Notes: a model not told the origin generated them from the letters alone. 37,910 bases of DNA from Dichloromethanomonas sp964477085 (GCA_964477085.1 CAYZDF010000026.1:1-37910); one strand, 5' to 3'. Numbered from the stretch's first letter, positions 14,559-22,917 are shown. Numbers and translations: made by a program.

Positions 14559-14958
14559 TATTCAAGATCTTTGCACAGTATTCGATTATTTCTCTTCTGC
14601 GAACAATGCCAATAAAGATTCCCTGATCATCGATAACAGGTACAAAATTCTGATGGATCGCTCTTGATATCAGATCATTAATCTGAGCATTGATGGATAC
14701 GGGCGTATTCAACGTTCGTTGTTCTATTTCATCTAAGCGGATTTTTTCTGTGTTGCCAAATGTCAAGTCAGGCGTATTTTTGAGTTTCCATAATAGGTCG
14801 CCTTCAGTTAAGGTGCCTGCATAACGGCCTTGTGAATCAACCAAGGGTACTGCTGCATAACCATGATATTCCATCCGTTCAAGAGCCTGGCGCATGGTTG
14901 AACTAACTTTAAGGTAGACAACATCTTTTTTGGGAATGAGGAAAAAAGCAACATTCAT
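14548..14958 (-). CDS. CBS-domain pair protein
   Basis: A 136-residue protein made of two CBS motifs (about 12-60 and 75-130) and little else. The first has VPLVDSQGRYAGTLTEGDLLW and the second VPVIDDQGIFIGIVRRREIIEY. CBS pairs bind adenine nucleotides (AMP, ATP, c-di-AMP) and act as energy or osmotic sensors. No effector domain is attached, so its partner is unknown. The start is ATG at 14958 with GAGG about 8 nt upstream. The C-terminus (NSHP) is encoded by the right-hand 41-bp repeat, so the original end may have been altered by repeat insertion. Confidence 0.85.
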   Translation of the reverse strand: MNVAFFLIPKKDVVYLKVSSTMRQALERMEYHGYAAVPLVDSQGRYAGTLTEGDLLWKLKNTPDLTFGNTEKIRLDEIEQRTLNTPVSINAQINDLISRAIHQNFVPVIDDQGIFIGIVRRREIIEYCAKILNSHP

Positions 14959-15100
14959 ATTTATAACCTCATAAAAAGAATATCAAGGGCACAATCAAAA
15001 AAATTATAAACAGTAATGAATCTTAAAGTCAACATATTTTAAGATTCAATAAAAAAATAAAAACTCCTCCCCAGTTAAGCAGAAGGAATTAGCATAATAT

Positions 15101-15138
15101 AAACCCAACAAGCCCGGTTAATAGGGCTTGTTGGGTTT
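15101..15138 (-). terminator. Perfect 15-bp hairpin, terminator of the YjcZ-type genes
   Basis: AAACCCAACAAGCCC/GGGCTTGTTGGGTTT around an 8-nt loop, 18 nt beyond the stop of the minus-strand gene at 15156. The flanks are AT-rich on both sides, so it may act in both directions. Confidence 0.75.
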
Positions 15139-15155
15139 ATTCCATATTGAAAAGA

Positions 15156-15290
15156 TTAGAAGATTACGCCAAGAGCTATAAGGATCAGAACCGCAATTGC
15201 AATGATACCTACTCCAACGTTGTTATAAACAGGAGCAGGGGTAACTACCGGGGCAACAGGTCTGCAGCAACATCCACCATAACCGTACAT
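15156..15290 (-). CDS. Tiny YjcZ-type sporulation membrane protein, Cys-rich
   Basis: A 44-residue protein beginning MYGYGGCCCRPVAPVVTPAP and ending in one hydrophobic helix (VGVGIIAIAVLILIALGVIF). A glycine/tyrosine/cysteine head followed by a single terminal membrane helix is the pattern of the YjcZ-like tiny membrane proteins of spore formers; their function is unknown. The ribosome site AAAGGAGTG lies about 10 nt before the ATG. It lies 78 nt downstream of a second gene of the same kind and ends before a strong hairpin, so the two probably form one transcript. Confidence 0.8.
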   Translation of the reverse strand: MYGYGGCCCRPVAPVVTPAPVYNNVGVGIIAIAVLILIALGVIF

Positions 15291-15367
15291 TATATGATTC
15301 ACTCCTTTTTTGTTGTTATTTATATCTTTTGAACCATCGAACCAAATAATATTACTAAATCAGAAAC

Positions 15368-15493
15368 TTAGAATAAGATACCCATAGCGATCAGAAGTAA
15401 GATAATAACTGTCACGATTGCAATTCCGCAAAAACTTGGAGTGCAACAACAGCCGCAACCTACACCGCCACCAACTGCACCTTCGTAAGCCAT
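15368..15493 (-). CDS. Tiny YjcZ-type sporulation membrane protein, Cys-rich (paralogue)
   Basis: A 41-residue protein beginning MAYEGAVGGGVGCGCCCTPS and ending in one hydrophobic helix (CGIAIVTVIILLLIAMGILF). It has the same plan as the gene at 15156, but the cysteines are arranged CGCCC plus one more at the helix start. AGGAGGTGT lies about 10 nt before the ATG, a strong ribosome site. A SigK-like promoter lies about 50 nt upstream. By family it is expected in the mother cell or spore coat; the cysteines could be cross-linked or bind metal, which is speculation. Confidence 0.8.
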   Translation of the reverse strand: MAYEGAVGGGVGCGCCCTPSFCGIAIVTVIILLLIAMGILF

Positions 15494-15541
15494 AGTCTTA
15501 AGACACCTCCTACAATAAATGGAATTATCTGGAATACATTG

Positions 15542-15570
15542 TAATATATGTATAGAGTATTAAAATGGTG
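15542..15570 (-). promoter_or_regulatory. SigK-like promoter for the YjcZ-type pair
   Basis: On the minus strand CACC is followed by 16 nt and CATATATTA. This fits the known SigK pattern, mACm, 16-17 nt, then gCATAnnnTA, except for A instead of the leading g. It is 49 nt before the ATG at 15493. This is a consensus match found by eye. Confidence 0.5.
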
Positions 15571-15620
15571 TATTATAACGGAGAAAAAAGACAGAGTCTA
15601 ATATAAGAAGAGAAAATAAT

Positions 15621-15646
15621 AGAAGTCCCCGCGTCCGGGGACTTCT
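15621..15646 (-). terminator. GC-rich hairpin, probable terminator of queH
   Basis: A perfect 11-bp stem AGAAGTCCCCG/CGGGGACTTCT with a 4-nt loop. On the minus strand it is followed by ATTATTTTCT. The rest of 15571-15895 shows no gene or other structure that I can support. Confidence 0.65.
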
Positions 15647-15895
15647 TGCGCAAAGCCAAAAGACAACTGCGACTAGATTTTATAACCTAGACATCAATTA
15701 TCTAGAGACTCTTCAATAAAAAATTAACATGGAAAAGCCTTAAAGTCAACGTTTATAAGCAAAAAACTACAGTTAAGTTTTGGGTATTATTCTCCGATCA
15801 ATATTAGATGCTTCGGAATCAAAAGGTTTTAATAACAGATTTTTCGTCTATTTAACTGAGTTTTAAGATTATGATTACCTAAAAAAGTATTAAAC

Positions 15896-16441
15896 TCAGT
15901 TATTTTTTGGTTGAGAATAGACGCAGCCGCAATAATTCTGACGGTAAAAAGTTTCCTTCTTGGCTATTTCCATTGTCATTTTAAAACCATTACGCTTCTT
16001 AAAATCTTCAGCATGAAAAATAATATTTTGATTCTCAGCGATATTCTTGCCTATTTCCAGAATCATTTTACTATTTTTGTGAGGACTTATGGTCAAAGTT
16101 GTGGTGAAGGTTCTGATATTATTCTTAAGAGCAAAAAGAGCTGTTTTTTCAAGTCTAAAGCGAAAACAGTTCTCGCAGCGCAGACCCCGTTCCGGTTCAT
16201 TTTCCAGACCTTTAACTGAGTTTAACCAGTCCTCAGGAAGGTATTTCTCTTCAAAAAAAGGGATATTCTTCTTAAGGGCATAGCGGTATAGCTCGTTTCT
16301 TCTGAGTGTATATTCCTTCTGAGGATGAATATTGGGGTTAAAATAATAAATAACAGGAGAAAAATCCGACTCTAGTTTTTCAAGTACATAGGCTGCACAT
16401 GTTGCACAGCATGCATGTAGTAATATGTTCTCTTTGTCCAT
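15896..16441 (-). CDS. queH: Epoxyqueuosine reductase QueH
   Basis: QueH reduces epoxyqueuosine to queuosine in tRNA, the last step of Q34 synthesis. It replaces the B12-dependent QueG in many anaerobes. The protein has 181 residues with the family's cysteine set: adjacent C11-C12 in HACCATC, C89 and C92 in RCENC, and C171 and C173 in YCGC. QueH is known to hold a 4Fe-4S cluster with an unusual adjacent Fe site, and these residues fit. YFNPNIHPQKEY and TLTISPHKNS are also diagnostic. The start ATG at 16441 has GGAGGTTTTAGTTCC ahead of it. No other queuosine genes are in the window. Confidence 0.93.
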   Translation of the reverse strand: MDKENILLHACCATCAAYVLEKLESDFSPVIYYFNPNIHPQKEYTLRRNELYRYALKKNIPFFEEKYLPEDWLNSVKGLENEPERGLRCENCFRFRLEKTALFALKNNIRTFTTTLTISPHKNSKMILEIGKNIAENQNIIFHAEDFKKRNGFKMTMEIAKKETFYRQNYCGCVYSQPKNN

Positions 16442-16524
16442 AAGGAACTAAAACCTCCAAAACCTTAACTCGGAAGCATTATAGTATTGTTTTGTCCATA
16501 ATGCAAACTGTCCTGTAATGGGCT

Positions 16525-16561
16525 AAGAAATACTCTGCTGCTCATGAGCGGAGTATTTCTT
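16525..16561. terminator. Hairpin between queH and the 72-residue gene
   Basis: AAGAAATACTCTGCT/AGCGGAGTATTTCTT (one G-U pair) around a 7-nt loop. It overlaps the stop codon of the minus-strand gene at 16560 and can terminate that transcript; the T-tract is weak. Confidence 0.65.
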
Positions 16562-16778
16562 AATGATTGCAATTATGATCTGAACGCTCATTTTTTACTT
16601 TAGGGGAGGAAGGTTGATTTTGTTTATTGACTATTTCGTAGATACCCAGAATAAGGGTTATGGGTCCAATTACATAGAAAAAGTAATGGCTGATTTCGTT
16701 AATCAGCACACTGCCAAAAACCATACCGAAAACTGTAAGCCAAAACAGAAAAAGAATAACAGAGAAGAGTGAAGACAT
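16560..16778 (-). CDS. Small membrane protein of unknown function
   Basis: A 72-residue protein with two hydrophobic helices (about 5-25 and 32-48) and a polar, His/Asn-rich tail ending DHNCNH. I do not recognise a family. A good ribosome site (GAGGGA, 7 nt before the ATG) and a hairpin at its end support a real gene. It lies between queH and a divergent LysM-CAP gene. Confidence 0.6.
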   Translation of the reverse strand: MSSLFSVILFLFWLTVFGMVFGSVLINEISHYFFYVIGPITLILGIYEIVNKQNQPSSPKVKNERSDHNCNH

Positions 16779-16948
16779 AATAATCCCTCATCAAACGGTT
16801 TAGATAATATATCTTACTACTCTTATCCTTATTTGGTGAGGTGAGAATAATGTTATTCAAATAAAAACAATTGGATGAATTTTCAGCTTATAGATTTTCT
16901 TGAAGATGTCTACGCTAATAATGAAAAACGGATACGGAGGTAATATAC

Positions 16949-17560
16949 ATGAAAAGGTTGTTTATGATCATATTGGTCTTGTTGATGATATATGCAGTGC
17001 CCGTACATGCTCAATCAACCACATATACTGTTGTCTCGGGTGATAGTATGTGGAAGATAGCGGTAAAGTACGAGATCGGACTGAGCGAACTGGCTCAAGC
17101 TAATCCTCAGATTAAGAACTTGGCCTTGATTTATCCAGGGCAAAGAATAAACATTCCCAATATTGACAGTGTAAAAGCCTTGGAAACGGAAGTTATACGA
17201 CTTGTAAACGTTGAAAGATCTAAAAAAGGTTTACAGCTTCTTAAACAGAACTGGGAGTTGTCAAGGGTAGCCAGGTATAAATCACAGGATATGATCAATA
17301 AGAATTATTTTGCTCACGAATCACCGACGTATGGATCGCCATTTCGGATGATGGAGTCTTTTGGAATTAAATATTCTGCAGCTGCAGAAAACATCGCTAA
17401 AGGTCAGAAGACTCCTCAAGAAGTCATGAACAGTTGGATGAACTCTCCTGGTCATCGCAGTAATATTCTTTCCCCTTCTTTTACTCAAATTGGGGTAGGT
17501 GCGGCTAAAGATAGTCAGGGAAATGTATACTGGACACAGATGTTTATTAAGCCATTATAA
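16949..17560 (+). CDS. Secreted LysM-CAP protein (YkwD/SafA-like)
   Basis: A 203-residue protein with a signal peptide (cut near VHAQ, residue 21). A single LysM domain follows (TYTVVSGDSMWKIA ... LIYPGQRINIP, about 25-70), then a CAP/SCP domain (about 78-203) with FAHESP, AENIAKG and NSPGHRSNIL, the canonical CAP motifs including the two histidines. LysM binds peptidoglycan or chitin-like glycans, so the protein should stay on the wall or in the spore cortex/coat. Related LysM-CAP proteins are common in spore formers. Start ATG with GGAGG 9 nt upstream. A terminator follows closely, so it is monocistronic. Confidence 0.88.
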   Translation: MKRLFMIILVLLMIYAVPVHAQSTTYTVVSGDSMWKIAVKYEIGLSELAQANPQIKNLALIYPGQRINIPNIDSVKALETEVIRLVNVERSKKGLQLLKQNWELSRVARYKSQDMINKNYFAHESPTYGSPFRMMESFGIKYSAAAENIAKGQKTPQEVMNSWMNSPGHRSNILSPSFTQIGVGAAKDSQGNVYWTQMFIKPL

Positions 17561-17579
17561 TACTCGCAGGAACAAAAGA

Positions 17580-17617
17580 GAACGGATGATGCTCAGGTCG
17601 TATCATCCGTTCCTTTC
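17580..17617 (+). terminator. Terminator after the LysM-CAP gene
   Basis: GAACGGATGAT/ATCATCCGTTC around an 11-nt loop, then CTTTC. A 140-nt spacer to ldh (17618-17753) shows nothing else. Confidence 0.75.
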
Positions 17618-17753
17618 GGATTACCAAGATAATATTTCGAGTCGTAAAAGTAAGAAAATTGCAATCGATGGAACCCTTTAGAAGTAGGAATCATAATTCC
17701 AAATTTTTTAGCACTTACCATTGATGATTTTTCACCTCTTTTTACTAATGCTC

Positions 17754-18695
17754 TTAGAAAAGCTCTTTAATCACTTCTCGAAGAGAATTAGCAGAATTCA
17801 AAAGTGCTTTCTTTTCAGATTCGCTGAGTTCCAATTCTAAGACATTACAAATCCCCCTGGAGTTAACAATGGTTGGAAGAGATAAACATACTTCTTCAAG
17901 GCCGTAAATACCCGCTACAAGGCTTGAAACAGTCAGGATGGAGTTCTCATCCCGCAAGATAGCTTCAACAATTCTGCGGATCGTTAAGGCTACCGCATAA
18001 TAAGTTGCTCCTTTGCGTTCGATAACATGGTAAGCCGCTTTTCTGACATCTTCGAAAAGTTTCACTTTGGTACTGCCCTCACAAGTACGACATGTTTCAC
18101 AAAATGCTTCCATACTCATTCCAGCAATATTGGTGATACTCCAAGTTGCCACTTCAGTATCACCGTGTTCTCCAAGGACATATGTATGGACATTTCTTGC
18201 ATCAACCCCAACATGGTCTCCCAATAATGATTTAAAGCGAGATGTATCTAAAACCGTTCCTGAACCGATTACCTTCGTCTTATTAAAACCAGATAACTTA
18301 TACGTCACATAGGTAAGGATATCGACTGGGTTGGTGACAACGAGTAAGATAGACTCCTGACAATACTTGATAAGTTCCGGAATAATGGTTTTAAAAACTT
18401 CCGTATTTTTTTTTACCAAATCTATTCTTGTTTCCCTCGGTTTTTGATTTGCACCAGCCGTAATAATAACAATACTTGAGTCGGCACAATCTTCATAATC
18501 CCCTGCAGAAACCTTGACAGGGCGGATAAAGGGCATCCCGTGACTAAGATCCATCGCTTCGCCTTCAGCCTTGTCTTTATTTACATCTACAAGTACCAAT
18601 TCTGAAACAAGCCCACTAAGCATTAGTGTATATGCTGTGGTAGCACCAACAAAACCAGCACCAATAATGGAAATCTTATTTGGTTTAATAGCCAA
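17754..18695 (-). CDS. ldh: L-lactate dehydrogenase
   Basis: Reduces pyruvate to L-lactate with NADH. The protein has 313 residues, normal for the family. The NAD motif is IGAGFVG (12-17). The specificity loop GANQKPRETR has Gln84, which selects lactate/pyruvate rather than malate (which has Arg there). Catalytic residues are R90, N122, D150, R153 and H177 (GEHGD). A short Cys-rich insertion (AFCETCRTCEGST) after the GEHGD segment is longer in cysteines than usual. The start is TTG, 7 nt after AAAGGAG. The 290 nt upstream to tRNA-Leu contain only the tRNA promoter on the other strand; I found no Rex site. Confidence 0.95.
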   Translation of the reverse strand: MAIKPNKISIIGAGFVGATTAYTLMLSGLVSELVLVDVNKDKAEGEAMDLSHGMPFIRPVKVSAGDYEDCADSSIVIITAGANQKPRETRIDLVKKNTEVFKTIIPELIKYCQESILLVVTNPVDILTYVTYKLSGFNKTKVIGSGTVLDTSRFKSLLGDHVGVDARNVHTYVLGEHGDTEVATWSITNIAGMSMEAFCETCRTCEGSTKVKLFEDVRKAAYHVIERKGATYYAVALTIRRIVEAILRDENSILTVSSLVAGIYGLEEVCLSLPTIVNSRGICNVLELELSESEKKALLNSANSLREVIKELF

Positions 18696-18936
18696 AGTAG
18701 CAACTCCTTTCTTATGAAATAGATTTGCTATAACGGGATATACATATCATATCTTTCATAAAACGACGAATGACAATTTCTTCAGCAAAAATAACGATAA
18801 TAGTATATGTAATTCTATTTTTATTATGAAAACACCTTTTTTATCAGAAATAGACTGAACAGTCCGGATATAACAATAGCCTTCTATCGAATGTTTCATC
18901 CTTTTAATTACCAACGCATATTGTTATAGTTTGTTG

Positions 18937-18965
18937 TTGACAATGATAGTAGCGTCAAATATAAT
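18937..18965 (+). promoter_or_regulatory. Consensus SigA promoter of tRNA-Leu
   Basis: TTGACA, 17 nt, TATAAT: a perfect match, ending 16 nt before the tRNA. Confidence 0.9.
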
Positions 18966-18981
18966 GTTATCTGTACTCAAT

Positions 18982-19068
18982 GCGGTCGTGGCGGAACTGG
19001 CAGACGCGCTAGATTCAGGTTCTAGTGCTCGCAAGGGCATGGAGGTTCAAGTCCTCTCGACCGCACCA
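18982..19068 (+). tRNA. tRNA-Leu, anticodon CAG
   Basis: A class II tRNA with a long variable arm (TGCTCGCAAGGGCA). The acceptor stem is GCGGTCG/CGACCGC, and the anticodon stem CTAGA/TCTAG has the loop TTCAGGT, giving CAG. The T-arm is GGTTCAAGTCC, and CCA is encoded (19066-19068). No att-like duplication of its 3' end is seen in the window. Confidence 0.96.
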
Positions 19069-19079
19069 TAATTTGTCTG

Positions 19080-19110
19080 AAAACTCGCTATTAAATGCGG
19101 GTTTTTTGTT
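19080..19110 (+). terminator. Terminator of tRNA-Leu
   Basis: AAAACTCGC/GCGGGTTTT around an 8-nt loop, followed by TTGTTATTTTTTTTG. Confidence 0.85.
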
Positions 19111-19157
19111 ATTTTTTTTGTACTATTATATCCGAGTTTTTTGTTGAAAAATGTGCC

Positions 19158-19209
19158 TTGTTTTATTCAGAGGAGAGTGTTACAATTTTTATAAATTATA
19201 ATTTATAAA
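19158..19209 (+). promoter_or_regulatory. Promoter with adjacent 22-nt palindrome, candidate GntR operator
   Basis: TTGTTT (19158), 17 nt, TACAAT (19181-19186) is a reasonable SigA promoter. Immediately after it lies a perfect 22-nt AT-only palindrome (19188-19209, arms TTTATAAATTA/TAATTTATAAA) over the expected transcription start. It is 114 nt before the gntR start codon. The position suits autoregulation by the regulator. Confidence 0.5.
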
Positions 19210-19322
19210 TATAGAAGCCTGTTGAATGATTCAAACAGCAGAGTTGGAAATCAATTCTTTAATCATTATTTAATTCATATATTCAATGCATTAAAAACTC
19301 TACATAACGCGGGGTACATCAG

Positions 19323-19967
19323 ATGGAGCATTTAAGCCTGAAAGAAAGTGCTTATAAGATTATCAAAGAAAAGCTTCTCAACCTGGAATTTGAACCGGGT
19401 AGCCGAATCAGAGAAGATTTACTGGCACAAGAAATCTCAATGAGCCGTACACCGGTACGCGAAGCTATCAATCAGCTGTCAGCAGAAGGATTGATTAATA
19501 ATATTCCACGCAAAGGGATATTCGTTATCCAGCTTACAAGTCAAGAGATCAGTGATTTTCTGGATATCAGAGAGGCCTTAGAAACATTGAGCATCGAGAA
19601 CTGCATCAAGAAAATAGATGGAAAACAAACCAAGGTTCTTCAAAATATACTGAAAGAATTCGAATTGGCATTAGCCAAGGAAAACTATAAAAAGTGCAAT
19701 ACTTTAGACAGTGAATTTCATCTTGAAATAGCCAAAGTATCTAATAATAAAAAGCTTATTGAATTCCTTGGAGAAATTGAAGACTTTATGCATATCACCA
19801 GAGCTATTGAGAAAAAGGCTCAACCCAAACAGAAAAATGAACTAACCTTAAAAGAGCATCAAAAGATCATTGACGCTATTGTCAATAAGGATATTAAAGG
19901 AGCAAGAGACGCTATCCGGGTTAATATTAGAACCATGAAAGAAAATCTGGGGTTTCATTCCCCCTAG
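19323..19967 (+). CDS. GntR-family (FadR/FCD type) transcriptional regulator
   Basis: A 214-residue regulator. The N-terminal winged helix-turn-helix (about 8-70) has the GntR signature FEPGSRIREDLLAQEISMSRTPVREAINQLSAEGLI. The C-terminal all-helical FCD ligand domain (about 80-205) has ISDFLDIREALETL and EFHLEIAKVSNNKKL. FCD domains bind carboxylates such as lactate, glycolate or sugar acids, often through a metal. It heads the hyi-garR-garK cluster and is most likely its local regulator. Start ATG; the ribosome site (CGGGG) is weak. Confidence 0.9.
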   Translation: MEHLSLKESAYKIIKEKLLNLEFEPGSRIREDLLAQEISMSRTPVREAINQLSAEGLINNIPRKGIFVIQLTSQEISDFLDIREALETLSIENCIKKIDGKQTKVLQNILKEFELALAKENYKKCNTLDSEFHLEIAKVSNNKKLIEFLGEIEDFMHITRAIEKKAQPKQKNELTLKEHQKIIDAIVNKDIKGARDAIRVNIRTMKENLGFHSP

Positions 19968-20022
19968 TGTAGCATCGTGTTTTAATCAACAATAAAATAT
20001 AAATTTTTTAAGGAGGGGTACT

Positions 20023-20808
20023 ATGCCAGTATTCAGTGCCAATTTCAATTTTTTATTTAATGAAGTCCCATTTATGGAGCGGTTTGCGGCTGCCGCCAAA
20101 GCTGGGTTCAAAAATGTTGAGTTTATGTTTCCCTACGATTATGATCAAAACGAAATCAAAAAGCAATTGGAACAGAATGGTCTCAAGCTAGTTCTTTTTA
20201 ACATTCCTGCAGGTAATTGGGCAGAAGGTGATCGAGGCCTTGCAGCAGACCCTCTTCGGAAGGCTGAGTTCAAAGAGGGAGTGGGTAAGGCTATTGAGGC
20301 TGCAAAACTTTTAGACGTGCCCCGGGTTAATTGTCTGGTAGGAAAAGTCAACGGAGAACAAGATTCTGATGCAGTCATGGAAAACCTTATGGATAATATC
20401 AGCTACGCTGCGGACGAGTTCGTCAAGGTTGGATTAGATCTCATGATCGAACCGATCAATCATTTTGACATCCCTGGTTTTTACCTGAATACTACGGATC
20501 AGGTTAACAAAATCATCAATGAGCTCGGCAGAGCAAACATCTATATCCAATATGATATCTATCATGCGGAACGAGAAGGCGAAGATCATGATATGATTCT
20601 CAAACGCTATTTTAATAAGATCGGGCATATCCAAGTTGCTGATAATCCCGGAAGAAATGAGCCGGGAACAGGTGTTGTTCGATTTAAGGGTATCCTTGAT
20701 ACCCTTGATAAAATGGGATATAAGGGTTATATCGGGATGGAATATAAGCCTTCGGGTCTAACTGAGGATTCCTTAAGCTGGGTAACAAAGTATGGTTATC
20801 AATTATAA
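20023..20808 (+). CDS. hyi: Hydroxypyruvate isomerase
   Basis: Interconverts hydroxypyruvate and tartronate semialdehyde. It is a 261-residue single TIM barrel of the xylose-isomerase-like superfamily with no signal peptide. The catalytic glutamates are E143 (MIEPINHFDIPGF) and E240 (IGMEYKP), with metal-site partners D178/H181 (YDIYHAERE) and Q204 (HIQVADNPGR); the latter phrase is typical of Hyi. The related OtnI acts on 2-oxo-tetronate, but the neighbours garR and garK favour hydroxypyruvate. AAGGAGGGG lies 7 nt before the ATG. 29 nt to garR. Confidence 0.9.
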   Translation: MPVFSANFNFLFNEVPFMERFAAAAKAGFKNVEFMFPYDYDQNEIKKQLEQNGLKLVLFNIPAGNWAEGDRGLAADPLRKAEFKEGVGKAIEAAKLLDVPRVNCLVGKVNGEQDSDAVMENLMDNISYAADEFVKVGLDLMIEPINHFDIPGFYLNTTDQVNKIINELGRANIYIQYDIYHAEREGEDHDMILKRYFNKIGHIQVADNPGRNEPGTGVVRFKGILDTLDKMGYKGYIGMEYKPSGLTEDSLSWVTKYGYQL

Positions 20809-20837
20809 AATCTAAATTATACAAGGAGGAAAAAGTC

Positions 20838-21728
20838 ATGAAAATTGGTTTTATCGGATTAGGAATCATGGGGAAACACATGAGCAAAAATTTACTTAAG
20901 GCCGGGTATTCATTAGTCGTGTATGATATCAATCAAGCAGCAGTGGCTGAAGCAATTGGTGCTGGAGCGGAAGCAGGGACTTCTCCGAAGGATGTAGCTT
21001 CAAAGACCAATGTTATTATTACCATGCTTCCCAACTCACCTCATGTCAAGGAAGTTGTTCTTGGGGCCGACGGAGTTATTGACGGGGCTAAAGAAGGTTC
21101 CATCGTAGTAGATATGAGTTCAATCGCTCCTTTGGTCAGCAGAGAAATAGGCGAAAAACTAGCGGCTAAAAAAGTCAGGTTTATGGATGCACCTGTCAGT
21201 GGCGGGGAACCTAAGGCTATTGATGGGACCTTATCAATTATGGTTGGGGGCTCAGAGGCTGATTTTGAAGAATGTCTGCCAATCTTAAAGTGCATGGGAG
21301 CTTCAGCTGTCCTCTGCGGTGGTGTCGGAGCAGGTAATGTAACTAAGTTGGCTAATCAGATTATTGTCGCAGTTAATATCGCTGCAATGTCCGAAGCATT
21401 GGTACTTGCAACCAAGGCTGGGGTAGATCCTGAGAGTGTTTATAAAGCAATCAGAGGTGGACTGGCCGGAAGTACGGTACTTGATGCCAAAGCACCGCTC
21501 GTGATGGCTAGAAAGTTCGATCCCGGTTTTCGGATTAACTTGCATATAAAAGATCTCAACAATATCCTGGAGACAGGTCATGAAGTAGGTGTTCCACTGC
21601 CACTGAGTGCTTCCGTAATGGAAATGATGCAAGGGCTTAAAGCAGACGGACATGGTGACAAAGATCATGGCAGTTTGGTTCTGTTCTATGAAAAAATGGC
21701 TAACGTTGAAGTGAAAAAAGACCAATAG
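20838..21728 (+). CDS. garR: Tartronate semialdehyde reductase (2-hydroxy-3-oxopropionate reductase)
   Basis: Reduces tartronate semialdehyde to D-glycerate. The protein has 296 residues, standard length for the beta-hydroxyacid dehydrogenase family. The NAD(P) motif is GLGIMG (7-12). The substrate motif is DAPVSGGEPKA (117-127), catalytic Lys is K170 in GNVTKLANQ, and the C-terminal helix has KDLNNILE. The order hyi-garR-garK gives consecutive steps. AAGGAGGAAA precedes the ATG by 6-7 nt. Other members (3-hydroxyisobutyrate dehydrogenase) are similar in sequence, but the context decides. Confidence 0.9.
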   Translation: MKIGFIGLGIMGKHMSKNLLKAGYSLVVYDINQAAVAEAIGAGAEAGTSPKDVASKTNVIITMLPNSPHVKEVVLGADGVIDGAKEGSIVVDMSSIAPLVSREIGEKLAAKKVRFMDAPVSGGEPKAIDGTLSIMVGGSEADFEECLPILKCMGASAVLCGGVGAGNVTKLANQIIVAVNIAAMSEALVLATKAGVDPESVYKAIRGGLAGSTVLDAKAPLVMARKFDPGFRINLHIKDLNNILETGHEVGVPLPLSASVMEMMQGLKADGHGDKDHGSLVLFYEKMANVEVKKDQ

Positions 21729-21750
21729 AATTGTTCATGGGAGGGGTAAT

Positions 21751-22893
21751 ATGAAGATACTGGTGGCTTCTGATTCGTTTAAAGGAAGTTTGAGCAGTAT
21801 CAGGGTAGGGGAAGCTGTTACAGAAGGGATTCAGAGGGTTTTCCCCGAAGCTTCCATTCGAACCATACCCATAGCTGACGGCGGTGAAGGAACAGTGGAA
21901 GCTTTAGTAACTGCTAGCGGAGGAAGGTATCTGCAAAAAATCGTATCTTCTCCTCTCGGCGAGCCAATCGAAGCAGTGATGGGGATGCTGCCTGATGATA
22001 CAGCTGTCATTGAGATGGCAGCAGCTTCCGGGTTACCTCTCGTACCTCAGAATAAAAGAAATCCCCTTATCACTTCAACCAGAGGGACAGGGGAGCTCAT
22101 TAAGGCTGCACTGGACGAAGGTGCTAAAAAAATATTGATCGGGATTGGTGGAAGTGCTACGAATGACGGTGGTGCTGGATTAGCCCAAGCGTTAGGAGTA
22201 AAGCTCTTAGACTCCAGTGGCAACGAACTTCCCCCCGGGGGAGCTTCTCTGGCTGATCTTGCTATTGTCGATATGAGTAACATCGATACCAGGTTAAACG
22301 ATGTACTTATAACCGTGATCTGTGATGTTGATAATCCGCTATGTGGTCCTAGGGGCGCCTCAGCAGTCTATGGCCCCCAGAAAGGTGCCACACCGGATAT
22401 GGTCCGTTACTTAGATGACTGTTTAAAACACTTTGCCCAGGTCATTCAAGGGCAACTAGGAATGGACATCGTTAATATCCCGGGGGCTGGTGCTGCCGGA
22501 GGTTTGGGCGGCGGTCTCCTGGCTTTCACAAGAGCCCAGTTAAAGTCCGGAACTGAGGCGGTACTTGATACCATCCGCTTTGATGATCTTTTAGAAGACT
22601 ATGACCTTATCATCACTGGTGAAGGCCGGATCGACGCTCAGTCAGCCTATGGAAAAGTCCCTAAAGGGGTTGGTACAAGGGCTAAAAAGCATGGAAAGCC
22701 GGTTATCGCCATTGTTGGTTCTGTGGGTGAAGGAGCTGAAGTGATGCATGAACACGGCATCAATGCTATCGTTCCTATCGTCAATCGTCCCATGACACTG
22801 GAGGAAGCAGTCGCCGATGCTTACGAGCTAATTGTTCAGACATCAGAAAGAGTTTCCCGAGTGCTTAGGACTGCGAAGAATTTAGATATTTAA
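21751..22893 (+). CDS. garK: Glycerate 2-kinase
   Basis: Phosphorylates D-glycerate to 2-phosphoglycerate, which enters lower glycolysis. The protein has 380 residues, as expected for the GarK/GlxK family. The start MKILVASDSFKGSLSS, the phosphate-binding ADGGEGTVEAL, GIGGSATNDGGAGLAQALG and ITGEGRID are family signatures. It lies 22 nt after garR with GGAGGGG before the ATG, and is followed by a terminator, so it closes the operon. Confidence 0.95.
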   Translation: MKILVASDSFKGSLSSIRVGEAVTEGIQRVFPEASIRTIPIADGGEGTVEALVTASGGRYLQKIVSSPLGEPIEAVMGMLPDDTAVIEMAAASGLPLVPQNKRNPLITSTRGTGELIKAALDEGAKKILIGIGGSATNDGGAGLAQALGVKLLDSSGNELPPGGASLADLAIVDMSNIDTRLNDVLITVICDVDNPLCGPRGASAVYGPQKGATPDMVRYLDDCLKHFAQVIQGQLGMDIVNIPGAGAAGGLGGGLLAFTRAQLKSGTEAVLDTIRFDDLLEDYDLIITGEGRIDAQSAYGKVPKGVGTRAKKHGKPVIAIVGSVGEGAEVMHEHGINAIVPIVNRPMTLEEAVADAYELIVQTSERVSRVLRTAKNLDI

Positions 22894-22917
22894 ATCACGA
22901 TTAACCTATTACGAGTC

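Noticed and set aside
18696..18936. Search for a Rex (NADH-sensing) operator upstream of ldh
   Set aside because: No TTGTGAA-like inverted repeat is visible; the region shows nothing beyond AT-rich DNA.
21303..21725. 140-residue antisense open frame within garR
   Set aside because: It lies wholly opposite a well-supported gene, with no ribosome site or recognisable domain; a coding shadow.
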